Shown in pieces: positions 1 through 8,453 of a stretch of DNA of 64,000 bases. The position numbers were made by a program, and so were the translations under genes. The DNA is from Rosettibacter primus (lineage in GTDB: Bacteria > Bacteroidota > Ignavibacteria > Ignavibacteriales > Melioribacteraceae): positions 248,001 to 312,000 of the forward strand of contig NZ_JAYKGK010000002.1 in NCBI RefSeq assembly GCF_036860675.1. The letters run 5' to 3'. Every line of letters begins with the position of its first letter. The stretch's first letter is position 1. The notes under the pieces were generated by a model, which searched no databases, was not told where the DNA came from, and saw only the letters and a list, made by a program, of their open reading frames with translations.

Positions 1-251
1 TCATAAAGTTCTTCTTCTGTTGCACCTTCTTCTATCGACCTATCAATATGGTAAAGAATACAATCGTTGCATCTTAATACCATCGATGCTACCAACCCCA
101 TAAGTTCCTTGGTTTTTGCAGGAAGTGCTCCATCAATGTAAGCTTTGTTATCAAGAGCAAAAAATTTTTTGAAATCACTAAAATTAGAGTTCAATATTCT
201 CTCATTCATTTCTGAACGGTATCTTCTAAATTCTTTAACTGTTGTTTTCAT
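1..251 (-). CDS. Carboxymuconolactone decarboxylase/AhpD-like protein, partial
   Basis: The first 83 codons of a gene whose 3' end lies beyond the left edge of the window. The visible N-terminus reads MKTTVKEFRRYRS and is followed by the family pattern ALPAKTKELM, then CNDC and a nearby His (CNDCILYH). This is the thiol active-site signature of carboxymuconolactone decarboxylase/AhpD-type proteins, which act as alkylhydroperoxidases or thiol-disulfide partners. An AGGTG ribosome-binding site lies just upstream of the ATG, and only 10 bases separate it from the uvrA stop codon, so the two are probably co-transcribed. The family call is good; the substrate cannot be told. Confidence 0.8.
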   Translation of the reverse strand, partial: MKTTVKEFRRYRSEMNERILNSNFSDFKKFFALDNKAYIDGALPAKTKELMGLVASMVLRCNDCILYHIDRSIEEGATEEELY

Positions 252-261
252 TTTGCACCTA

Positions 262-3093
262 TTATTTTCTCATTAATTCTTTTTTAAGAAATTTTCCTGT
301 AAGGCTTTGTTTATTTTCTGCTACTTGTTCTGGTGTACCTTCGGCAATAATTTCTCCACCATATTCTCCACCTCCTGGTCCCAAATCAACAATATAATCT
401 GCAACTTTAATTACATCCATATTATGTTCAACTACTATAACAGTATTTCCTTTGTCAACAAGTTGATTTAATACTTTAAGAAGAATTCTTACATCTTCAA
501 AATGTAAACCTGTAGTTGGTTCATCAAGTACATACAAAGTTTTTCCTGTGCTAACTTTACTAAGCTCGGTTGCTAATTTTACTCTTTGAGCTTCTCCTCC
601 TGATAATGTTGTAGCCTGCTGTCCTAATTTAATGTAACCAAGTCCAACATCATACAAAGCTTTAATTTTACGATGAAGAACTGGATAATCTTCAAAAAAG
701 CTTAGAGCTTCTTCAACTGTCATATCCAGAACATCAGAAATAGATTTTGTTTTGTAAAGGATTTCGAGAGTCTCTCGGTTATATCTTTTTCCATTGCATG
801 CCTCACAAGTCACATAAACATCTGGGAGAAAATTCATTTCTATTTTTTTCAAGCCATCACCATTGCATTCTTCGCATCTTCCGCCGCTTACATTAAAACT
901 AAATCTCCCTGCAGTATATCCTCTCATTTTTGATTCCGGCAACTGTGCAAATAAATCACGAATATGAGTAAACACACCAGTATATGTAGCAGGATTCGAA
1001 CGAGGTGTTCTCCCAATCGGAGTTTGGTCTATTTCAATAATTTTATCAATGTTTTCAAGACCTTTTATATGCTTGTAAGGGAGAGGAACAACTTTGGAAT
1101 TATAAATTTTTTGAAATAATATTCTAACTAATGTTTCATTAATCAAAGAAGATTTTCCTGACCCACTTACTCCTGTTATTGTAACAAATGTTCCTAAAGG
1201 AATTTTCAGAGTAACATTCTTAAGATTATTTCCTGATGCACCAATCAATTCAATAAATTTTCCATTGCCTTTTCTTCTTTCTTCAGGAATTTCAATTTTC
1301 TTTTGATTCTTAAGATATTGAGCTGTAAGAGAATTTTTTCCATCTGGTGATTTCAAAATTTCTTCTGTCTTTCCGTATAGACAAACTTTTCCGCCATGTT
1401 CACCTGCGAACGGTCCCAAATCGATAATATAATCCGAATTTTCTATGGTTTCTCTATCATGTTCTACAACAATCACAGTATTTCCTAAATCGCGCAGGTT
1501 CTTTAATGAATTAATCAATTTCATATTATCTGCCTGATGTAGCCCAATACTTGGTTCATCAAGTACATAAAGCACACCAGAAAGTTGGGTGCCAATTTGT
1601 GTTGCTAATCTAATTCTTTGCGCTTCTCCACCTGATAATGTTCTTGCAGACCTGTTTAATGTAAGATAATCAAGACCAACATCAATCAGGAATTCTAATC
1701 TTGTTTTAATTTCTTTTAAAATTTGTTTTGCAATTAATTCCTCGCGTTCGGTTAATTTAAGTTCTCTAAAAAATTTAAGTGTCTTTTCTATTGAAAGAGA
1801 AGTTACCTCAGCAATATTTAAGCCACCAATTTTTACTGCAAGTGATTCTTTTTTTAATCTTCCTCCATTGCATGTTGAACATGTCAATGTATTCATAAAA
1901 GATTCTGCCCATTCTCTAATTTTGTTTGAAGATGTATTTTCATAATAATGTTTTATATAATTTATCACTCCGCTGAACTTGTGCATGTAAGTTACTTCTC
2001 TTCCACCTCCATAAACATAAGTGAAAGGAATTTTATCTTTTGTCCCATTTAATAAAATATCTACTTGTTCCTTTGTTAATTTATTAAGAGGAGTATCAAA
2101 AGAGAATCCAAAATGATTAGCAATACCTTCAAGCTGAGTAAATATCCAGATAGAACGGGGTTTGCCAAGTGGTGCAAGTCCCCCATCATTAATTGATTTA
2201 TCCCAATCTGGAATAATTAAATTTACATCCAGTTCTTTCTTTTCACCCAGACCATCACAATCTGGACATGAACCATAAGGAGAATTAAAAGAAAATGAAT
2301 TAGGAGCTAATTCCTGATAACCAATACCACAATGTGGACATGCAAAATTTCTGCTAAACCAGAAATCTTCATTCCCATCGTTTACAATTACATTTCCATT
2401 GCCATAGTTTAGTGCAACTTCTACAGACTGTCTAATTCTGTATCTCGAACTTTGGTTTACCTGAAGTCTATCAACCACTATTTCAATATCATGAACTTTG
2501 TAGCGTTCTACTTTAAAATCATCAATTAATTCATGAACAGTGCCATCTACTCTAACTCTTAAAAAACCATCCCGAATTATTTCTTGGAATAATTCACGAT
2601 AATGACCTTTTCTTCCTCTTACAACTGGAGCCAAAATTAAAATTTTCTTCTCATTAAAATTATTCAGAATATTATCAATAATCTGGTCAGAAGACTGCTT
2701 TTCAACAGGTCTGCCGCAGTTGTAACAAAAGACTTTACCAACTCTCGAGTATAACAATCGGAGATAATCATAAATTTCAGTAACAGTTCCAACAGTCGAG
2801 CGAGGATTTGTAGCAGAAGACTTTTGTTCAATTGAAATTGTCGGGCTTAATCCTTCAATTAAATCTACATCTGGTTTTTCGAGAATATCCAGAAATTGAC
2901 GGGCATATAAAGATAATGATTCAATATACCTGCGCTGTCCTTCTGCATAAATTGTATCAAATGCCAATGAAGACTTTCCAGAACCTGATAATCCTGTTAT
3001 AACAACAAAAGAATCACGCGGGATTTCTAAATCTATATTTTTAAGATTATGTTCCCTTGCACCTTTAATTAATATTTTACTCAGTTGGGTCAT
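262..3093 (-). CDS. uvrA: Excinuclease ABC subunit A
   Basis: UvrA is the damage-sensing ATPase of nucleotide excision repair; it loads UvrB on distorted DNA in the cytoplasm. The 943-residue length is normal. Visible features in order: Walker A GLSGSGKS (34-41); a first Cys-pair finger beginning CYNC; a second with CPHC and CPDC; the first ABC signature LSGGEAQRI; a second Walker A GVSGSGKS near 640; a zinc module with CEEC and CEAC near 740-765; and a second LSGGEAQRV followed by the LDEPTTGLH Walker B. The gene is divergent from the IMPACT-family gene and precedes the AhpD-like gene in a likely operon. No SOS box was recognised upstream. Confidence 0.98.
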   Translation of the reverse strand: MTQLSKILIKGAREHNLKNIDLEIPRDSFVVITGLSGSGKSSLAFDTIYAEGQRRYIESLSLYARQFLDILEKPDVDLIEGLSPTISIEQKSSATNPRSTVGTVTEIYDYLRLLYSRVGKVFCYNCGRPVEKQSSDQIIDNILNNFNEKKILILAPVVRGRKGHYRELFQEIIRDGFLRVRVDGTVHELIDDFKVERYKVHDIEIVVDRLQVNQSSRYRIRQSVEVALNYGNGNVIVNDGNEDFWFSRNFACPHCGIGYQELAPNSFSFNSPYGSCPDCDGLGEKKELDVNLIIPDWDKSINDGGLAPLGKPRSIWIFTQLEGIANHFGFSFDTPLNKLTKEQVDILLNGTKDKIPFTYVYGGGREVTYMHKFSGVINYIKHYYENTSSNKIREWAESFMNTLTCSTCNGGRLKKESLAVKIGGLNIAEVTSLSIEKTLKFFRELKLTEREELIAKQILKEIKTRLEFLIDVGLDYLTLNRSARTLSGGEAQRIRLATQIGTQLSGVLYVLDEPSIGLHQADNMKLINSLKNLRDLGNTVIVVEHDRETIENSDYIIDLGPFAGEHGGKVCLYGKTEEILKSPDGKNSLTAQYLKNQKKIEIPEERRKGNGKFIELIGASGNNLKNVTLKIPLGTFVTITGVSGSGKSSLINETLVRILFQKIYNSKVVPLPYKHIKGLENIDKIIEIDQTPIGRTPRSNPATYTGVFTHIRDLFAQLPESKMRGYTAGRFSFNVSGGRCEECNGDGLKKIEMNFLPDVYVTCEACNGKRYNRETLEILYKTKSISDVLDMTVEEALSFFEDYPVLHRKIKALYDVGLGYIKLGQQATTLSGGEAQRVKLATELSKVSTGKTLYVLDEPTTGLHFEDVRILLKVLNQLVDKGNTVIVVEHNMDVIKVADYIVDLGPGGGEYGGEIIAEGTPEQVAENKQSLTGKFLKKELMRK

Positions 3094-3179
3094 TTACATA
3101 AATTTGTAAAAGTTCAACCTGTTATTTTAGATAAACATAAAACTAAAATCAATGCAATAATAAAATCAATTTATATAAT

Positions 3180-3803
3180 ATGAAGTTACCTTTTTCCATA
3201 AAAACAATATCAAATTTCACAGAATTCAGAATTAAAGAAAAGGATTCATTATTTATCGGTATGAGCTTTCCTGTAAGCAATGAATTAGATGCTACAAAAG
3301 AATTAACAAAAATCAAAAAAAAATATTACGATGCAACTCATAATTGTTATGCGTATAAATTAACAGACGGAACAATTAAGCATTCTGATGATGGTGAACC
3401 AAATGGAACCGCAGGAATAAGAATATTACATGCGATAAACCATTTCGACTTAAATAATATTCTTGTAATAGTTACCAGATATTTTGGGGGAACCAAATTA
3501 GGTGTTGGTCTGCTTGGAAAAACATATTATGAAGCTGCATATCAATGTCTGCAAAATTCTCAAATTCTAACAAAAATACTTTACAACAAATTAATTATTA
3601 GCTATAATTATGATTCACTTAGCATCGTTCACAGATGTATATCTAAATACAAGGCTGTAATTGAAAAAAATTTATTCGATGAAATCCCCCGCATAGAAGC
3701 TCTTGTCCCTGTAGAAATCAAGGATAAATTTATCAATGAACTAATTTCATATATACACAATCAGATTAAAATCAAAGAAATTGATTTTTTCACTTACTTA
3801 TAA
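3180..3803 (+). CDS. IMPACT/YigZ family protein (UPF0029)
   Basis: The 207-residue protein carries the family hallmark DDGEPNGTAG (76-85), preceded by THNCYAYKL and followed by VTRYFGGTKLGVGLL. These match the N-terminal UPF0029 domain of YigZ/IMPACT proteins, which are small cytoplasmic proteins linked to translation control; the exact bacterial role is unsettled. A short C-terminal ferredoxin-like half follows, as in YigZ. The ATG has no visible Shine-Dalgarno, and a TATAAT-like sequence directly abuts it, so the transcript start and the precise start codon are less certain than the family assignment. Confidence 0.9.
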   Translation: MKLPFSIKTISNFTEFRIKEKDSLFIGMSFPVSNELDATKELTKIKKKYYDATHNCYAYKLTDGTIKHSDDGEPNGTAGIRILHAINHFDLNNILVIVTRYFGGTKLGVGLLGKTYYEAAYQCLQNSQILTKILYNKLIISYNYDSLSIVHRCISKYKAVIEKNLFDEIPRIEALVPVEIKDKFINELISYIHNQIKIKEIDFFTYL

Positions 3804-3825
3804 TATTCATATCTTTTATTAAAAA

Positions 3826-3854
3826 TTGACAAAAAGTATTGATTTAATTAATTT
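3826..3854 (+). promoter_or_regulatory. Sigma-70-type promoter for the Rrf2 regulator
   Basis: TTGACA and TAATTT are separated by exactly 17 bases, about 46 bases ahead of the start codon. The -35 box is a perfect match to consensus. Read by eye only. Confidence 0.5.
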
Positions 3855-3900
3855 CAATATGGACATAAATCTCTTTTTAAAATAATTATAAGGGATTAGT

Positions 3901-4329
3901 ATGATATACACTAAAACTGGCGAATATGCTATTAGAGCAATTTTATTTTTGGCACGACAGCCAAAAGAAAAATTAATTATGTCTTCTGAAATTGCTAAAA
4001 GCGAGGATATTCCTGCTCACTATCTTGCTAAAATTTTACAAAGAATGGCAAAGTATGGATATGTTGATTCATTCAAAGGGAGAGGAGGAGGATTCAGAAT
4101 AACTGAGCTTGCCAAGAAAAGCTCAATACTCGAAATTGTGGAAAGAGTTGAAGGACCTGTAATTAACTTAAAATGTGTTACTGGTTTGAAAGAATGCTCA
4201 GAAGAAAATCCATGTCCACTTCACGATGAATGGGCAGATTTAAGAAACAGAATTTATAATTTGATATCAAGCAAATCTGTGCAGGAAGTAGCAGAAAAGT
4301 ATGCCGAAACATTAAGCAAGCACAAATAA
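3901..4329 (+). CDS. Rrf2 family transcriptional regulator, Fe-S type
   Basis: A 142-residue winged-helix regulator of the Rrf2 family (IscR, NsrR, RsrR). The N-terminus MIYTKTGEYAIRAILFLA and the wing sequence GRGGGFRI are typical. Three cysteines at 92, 99 and 105 (spacing C-x6-C-x5-C) occupy the loop where relatives bind an iron-sulfur cluster, so it probably senses Fe-S status, NO or redox. No sulfur-assembly genes lie next to it, so its targets cannot be read from context; both neighbours are unrelated. It is monocistronic, with its own promoter and a hairpin after the stop codon. Confidence 0.9.
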   Translation: MIYTKTGEYAIRAILFLARQPKEKLIMSSEIAKSEDIPAHYLAKILQRMAKYGYVDSFKGRGGGFRITELAKKSSILEIVERVEGPVINLKCVTGLKECSEENPCPLHDEWADLRNRIYNLISSKSVQEVAEKYAETLSKHK

Positions 4330-4337
4330 GAACACTT

Positions 4338-4379
4338 AGAGGTTGTTTGAAAGGAAACAGTGACTTTTAAGCAACCTCT
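4338..4379. terminator. Hairpin between convergent genes
   Basis: An 8-bp stem (AGAGGTTG pairing with CAACCTCT) with a 26-base loop lies between the stop codons of two convergent genes. The plus-strand side is followed by TTATTTA. The long loop and short T-run make it a moderate candidate that could serve both directions. Confidence 0.5.
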
Positions 4380-4799
4380 TTATTTATTATCATTAAAGTA
4401 ATATTTCAAATAGACCAAATCACTGCATAAATCATTCAGAGAATTCATACTTTGCATTGTCAGCTGTAAAAATTTTTCTTCATAAATTGTCTTCAAAAAT
4501 TGACTTGCACCTTCGAGCAGATTTTCCAAAATAGCTTTTATTTCTTGAATACTTTTTAAGTATTCATTTTTTAATGAATTAAAATATTCATCTTCAATAG
4601 AATTATCTCTATTTTGAATGATTCTTAAAACTCCCTGCGAAAATTTGGCAAGAAAGGCAAGTTCTTCAAGTTTGTTCATTTTATCTGTGCTTAATGCAAG
4701 CTCTATAATTCGCAGTAAATCTTCTTTGTTTTTAAGTTTTCCCTTAGCTAAATCTTCTACTGCGTTGCAAATTTTCTCTGATTCTAATTTATAATCCAT
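4380..4799 (-). CDS. Hypothetical all-helical protein
   Basis: I do not recognise this 139-residue protein. It is predicted by eye to be almost wholly helical, rich in Lys, Glu and Leu, without a signal peptide or membrane segment, and so presumably cytoplasmic. Its start codon overlaps the stop codon of the O-methyltransferase by one base (TAATG), a sign of translational coupling. It is the last gene of the lepA-lepB-subtilase-methyltransferase run and may work with the methyltransferase, but no function can be assigned. Confidence 0.75.
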   Translation of the reverse strand: MDYKLESEKICNAVEDLAKGKLKNKEDLLRIIELALSTDKMNKLEELAFLAKFSQGVLRIIQNRDNSIEDEYFNSLKNEYLKSIQEIKAILENLLEGASQFLKTIYEEKFLQLTMQSMNSLNDLCSDLVYLKYYFNDNK

Positions 4800-5440
4800 T
4801 ATAATTTAACTCCTAAACCAATTCCATCACCAATTGGTAAAATTGTACTTTGAAGGGAATTATGGTTCAAAAATAGTTTATTAAATTCTCGAATAATTTT
4901 AGCAGAATTTTTATAAGAAGCCGGGACTATATTTGATGCCACATATCCATGCCAGAGTAAATTATCTATAAAAATTACTCCGTGCTTTTTCAATAACACC
5001 AATGAATAATAAAACAATTTTTCATAATCCTGTTTATCGGCATCTAAAAATATCAAGTCATACTTTTTCGTAAGAGATGGAAGAATATCGAGTGCATCTC
5101 CTTCAATCAAATTAATTTTAGATTCTAATCCGGCTTTTTCAATAAATTTACCCGCAAGAGAAATATTATCAAGACTTTTTTCTATTGTATCAAGCACAGC
5201 TTTCTTTCTAAGTCTTCTTGCTATTCTAATTGAAGAGTAAGCTATAGCAGTTCCAATTTCGAGAACACGTTTTGGTCTAAGCATTAAAATTAATTGTTCC
5301 AAAAACTCCGCAGCTTTCCAATCAAGAATAGGAATATTGTTAGCTTTTGCAAATTCTTCCATTTCTTTAATTATAGGATCATGAACATTGCGAAGAGATT
5401 CCAGATATTTTATTTGTTTTTCATAAATTATTTTATTCAT
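4799..5440 (-). CDS. SAM-dependent O-methyltransferase (COG4122 type)
   Basis: A 213-residue class I methyltransferase of the caffeoyl-CoA/catechol O-methyltransferase-like group. The SAM-binding motif I is VLEIGTAIAYSSI, the metal/substrate motif is LIFLDADKQDYEKLF, and the following DNLLWHG is characteristic. The substrate is unknown in most bacterial members. Only six bases separate it from the subtilase stop codon upstream, and it overlaps the next gene, so it sits inside an operon. Cytoplasmic; no signal peptide. Confidence 0.88.
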   Translation of the reverse strand: MNKIIYEKQIKYLESLRNVHDPIIKEMEEFAKANNIPILDWKAAEFLEQLILMLRPKRVLEIGTAIAYSSIRIARRLRKKAVLDTIEKSLDNISLAGKFIEKAGLESKINLIEGDALDILPSLTKKYDLIFLDADKQDYEKLFYYSLVLLKKHGVIFIDNLLWHGYVASNIVPASYKNSAKIIREFNKLFLNHNSLQSTILPIGDGIGLGVKL

Positions 5441-5446
5441 AATATA

Positions 5447-7477
5447 CTATTTCAAATAGACCATTTTATTTGTAAAAATATTATCATTTATTCTTAATAC
5501 ACAAAAATATGCTCCACTTGCAACATTTTTACCTTCATCATTTTTTCCATTCCAGTAAAAAATATTTTTACCAATCGAAGCATTACCAGCAAAAAGAGTT
5601 TTAATTTTTTGACCGAGGAAATCAAAAATAATCAACTCTGCGTAGGCATTGTCAATAGAATAAAATTCAATCCTTGTTAAATTATTAAAAGGATTAGGAT
5701 AATTATTATACAAATAATATTTAAATGGAATGGGTTCTTCGATATTTGTTGTATCTTCAACACTGTAAACATTATAGTGAATTAATAAAGAGCCGTAATT
5801 AAATTCATATGAGCCTATTTGAGGTTCACGTATTTTCCCATTTTTATTTTCATAAGAAAAATAGAAACTTACTTTTTTGCCCAATGAAAAAGCAGGAAGA
5901 ATAAATTTATACTTCAAATGACCATCAAAATCCATTTGAGCGGATTGATAATTCTCATTTTCAATTTTATAGTAAATAATAACAGGCTTCGATTTATTGA
6001 GAGTAGAATCAACAAAAATTTTATTTAATATAAATTGATTATCTTTTCTTTCAAGATTTGGAAATGAAATTGCTCTTCGAGCAGAAATTAAGCCATAACC
6101 TCTATGATTATCCGGTTGAATTGCATTATCACTGCTTTCCAGCATAATCTGGCGAATTTGATAATTTGTTAAATGAGGATAAGCAGATTTAAGAAGTGCG
6201 GCTATTCCAGCAGCAATTGGAGTGGCATAAGAAGTTCCGTTTCCAAAACCATAGCCTCCTCCTGCTAATGCAAAGTAAACATATGAACCTTGAGCTACAA
6301 TTTCAGGTTTGATTCTTCCGTCAAAAGTTGGACCTCGACTGCTAAATATTTTTACCTTATTGCTTGTATCTACTGCACCTACTGAAATAATATTAAATGC
6401 ATCTGCAGGAGAAACTATCTTTCCATATTTATTATCACCATATTTTGCTCCCCAGTCAGAATTTCCTTCGTTACCTGCCGCTGTAAATGTTGAAACACCT
6501 CTTTGAAATGCAAGATTAACTGCTTTTGCAACAATTGTTGAATTACCATTCATATCTTGAAAAGTGTACGAGTATCCAGTATCAAATGTATTATATCCAA
6601 TAGAACTGCTTGTAATATCAACTCCTTGTGCTTCCATCCACTCTAATGCAGCAGCATAATTATCTTCTTCAACATGAGTTTCAGTTGGTATATATTCAGT
6701 TTTTGCTAAAAGAAACTCTGCACCATATGCCGGTCCTATTAAATTTCCATTATCAAATCCACCTATAATTGAAAATACCGCGGTTCCATGTCTATCTTGA
6801 TTCGGTGCATCATCTTTTGTAGAATCATTTTCGGTTAAGTTATCATTTTGTATAAAATCTCTTTCTGCTATCACTTTTGCATTTTTCAAAGCAGGGTGAT
6901 TCTTCCATCTAAATCCAGTATCAAGTAATCCTATTAAAACACCACTGCCATTAATTCCAAGCTCGTGAACAGCTGGAATTTCTGAAAGTAAATTTTGTTT
7001 TAATGATGGACCATAATTCAATAAATAATTTGATTTTTCTAAAACTTGATGGAAATTCTTTTGTTCATGTTCTATAGGTTCAATACGCTTAAGTAGTTTA
7101 ACCTTTTCAACACTCTTTACAAAAGATAATTTTTCAACTTTATTTTTTTGTTCATCACTTAAAAAACATGAAACTGCATTAAACCACTTCAAAGTATGAA
7201 TAATTTTAATACCCAAGTTTTCTAATTGTTGAATGTATTCTTTGTTTACAGGTAAATCTTCATAAGTTATGTAATTATCATTTCCATTAACTGCTTTTCT
7301 TCGCTCGATAGATTTTTGAGAAAGTTCCTTTTCAACTTGCAAAAACAATTGAGAATTTTTTTTGAGAAGATGTGATTCAGGAATGCCTTTGTCTTTAAAG
7401 TAAATAAAATACTTTGTTTGAGCAGAAGTTGTAATAATTAAAATCAATAAAAAAATTATTGTAAGAAAATATTTCAT
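5447..7477 (-). CDS. Secreted subtilisin-like serine protease with type IX sorting domain
   Basis: A 676-residue S8-family protease. Residues 1-19 form a Sec signal peptide. A propeptide-like region (about 20-165) is followed by the catalytic domain with Asp186 (GLLDTGF), His230 (DRHGTA), the oxyanion Asn336 (AAGNEG) and Ser416 (GTSYATP), so the triad is complete. A beta-rich linker leads to a C-terminal sorting domain from about residue 590, containing NYPNPFN and ending NKMVYLK, the tag for type IX secretion across the outer membrane. Expected to act outside the cell or on its surface. It lies between lepB and the methyltransferase; no ribosome-binding site is evident before the ATG. Confidence 0.93.
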   Translation of the reverse strand: MKYFLTIIFLLILIITTSAQTKYFIYFKDKGIPESHLLKKNSQLFLQVEKELSQKSIERRKAVNGNDNYITYEDLPVNKEYIQQLENLGIKIIHTLKWFNAVSCFLSDEQKNKVEKLSFVKSVEKVKLLKRIEPIEHEQKNFHQVLEKSNYLLNYGPSLKQNLLSEIPAVHELGINGSGVLIGLLDTGFRWKNHPALKNAKVIAERDFIQNDNLTENDSTKDDAPNQDRHGTAVFSIIGGFDNGNLIGPAYGAEFLLAKTEYIPTETHVEEDNYAAALEWMEAQGVDITSSSIGYNTFDTGYSYTFQDMNGNSTIVAKAVNLAFQRGVSTFTAAGNEGNSDWGAKYGDNKYGKIVSPADAFNIISVGAVDTSNKVKIFSSRGPTFDGRIKPEIVAQGSYVYFALAGGGYGFGNGTSYATPIAAGIAALLKSAYPHLTNYQIRQIMLESSDNAIQPDNHRGYGLISARRAISFPNLERKDNQFILNKIFVDSTLNKSKPVIIYYKIENENYQSAQMDFDGHLKYKFILPAFSLGKKVSFYFSYENKNGKIREPQIGSYEFNYGSLLIHYNVYSVEDTTNIEEPIPFKYYLYNNYPNPFNNLTRIEFYSIDNAYAELIIFDFLGQKIKTLFAGNASIGKNIFYWNGKNDEGKNVASGAYFCVLRINDNIFTNKMVYLK

Positions 7478-7518
7478 TATTATAAAAGAAAATTAATTTT
7501 TTTATATCATAACCAAAC

Positions 7519-8424
7519 TTAGTGAACTAATTTTGCAATTCTATTTAATCTAACAGAGCCAAGAAGTCTAAAGAAATCAGAAAATGGAATGCTTGGGTCC
7601 CATGACCAGTAAATTAAAAATGCTTGTCCAACAATTTTATCACGAGGCACAAAACCCCAAAATCTGCTATCTGCACTATCATCGCGATTATCACCCATCA
7701 TAAAATAATAATCTTTTTTAATTGTATATGAATTAACAGGTTTGCCATCAATAAAGACTTGATTGCCTTCAACTGTAACAACTCTTCTTCCAAATTCACG
7801 GTCTATAATTGTTCTCCATTGTTCAACATTTTCCAGATTTAAAGGAATTACATCCCCCTTTTTAGGGACAACAATAGGTCCATAATTATCTTCATTGAAA
7901 TTAGCCCCTTTTGGAAAAATTCTTGGATTAGGAACACCTTTTGGAGTAACATATGGATTTAAATATTGAATATGAGGTGGAATCCATGCTTCTTTCCCAT
8001 TAACAAAAACCACTTTATCAATTATTTCAATTGTATCGCCGGGAATTCCAATACATCTTTTTACATAATTATTAATTTCTACGGGTTTTAATTCATCACG
8101 GTCTCCAGGATATTCGAAAACAACGATATCACCTCTTCTTGGTTCTCTTATTGCTGGCAGCTGGAAATAAGGTAAAGCAATATTTGTAAATGGAATAGTT
8201 CGAGGAGAAGTAGAACCATAAATAAATTTATTAACAAAAAGAAAGTCGCCTACCAGAATCGTTTTTTCCATTGAACCAGTAGGGACTCGCGAAGTTTCTA
8301 TTAAAAATGTTTTAATCAGAAGAGCAGCAAATGCGGCGAACAATAAATTTTTAATAAATTCCCAAAATTTTTGTGCGGGTGTTTTCTGCGGTGTTTTTGT
8401 TTTTTCTTTTTTTTGTGATGACAT
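7519..8424 (-). CDS. lepB: Signal peptidase I
   Basis: Inner-membrane protease that removes Sec signal peptides from exported proteins. The ATG at this position (MSSQKKEK) is preferred to a TTG two codons upstream, giving 301 residues. A Lys-rich N-terminus leads to one membrane segment (about 23-42), then the nucleophile Ser51 in RVPTGSMEKT and the general base Lys122 in YVKRCIGIPGD. The conserved GDNRDDSADSRFWG block (box E) is present, ending in a normal C-terminus. It follows lepA by about 30 bases, the classical lepA-lepB arrangement. Confidence 0.96.
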   Translation of the reverse strand: MSSQKKEKTKTPQKTPAQKFWEFIKNLLFAAFAALLIKTFLIETSRVPTGSMEKTILVGDFLFVNKFIYGSTSPRTIPFTNIALPYFQLPAIREPRRGDIVVFEYPGDRDELKPVEINNYVKRCIGIPGDTIEIIDKVVFVNGKEAWIPPHIQYLNPYVTPKGVPNPRIFPKGANFNEDNYGPIVVPKKGDVIPLNLENVEQWRTIIDREFGRRVVTVEGNQVFIDGKPVNSYTIKKDYYFMMGDNRDDSADSRFWGFVPRDKIVGQAFLIYWSWDPSIPFSDFFRLLGSVRLNRIAKLVH

Positions 8425-8453
8425 ATTCAACCAATTGTTATTCGAAAAAATTA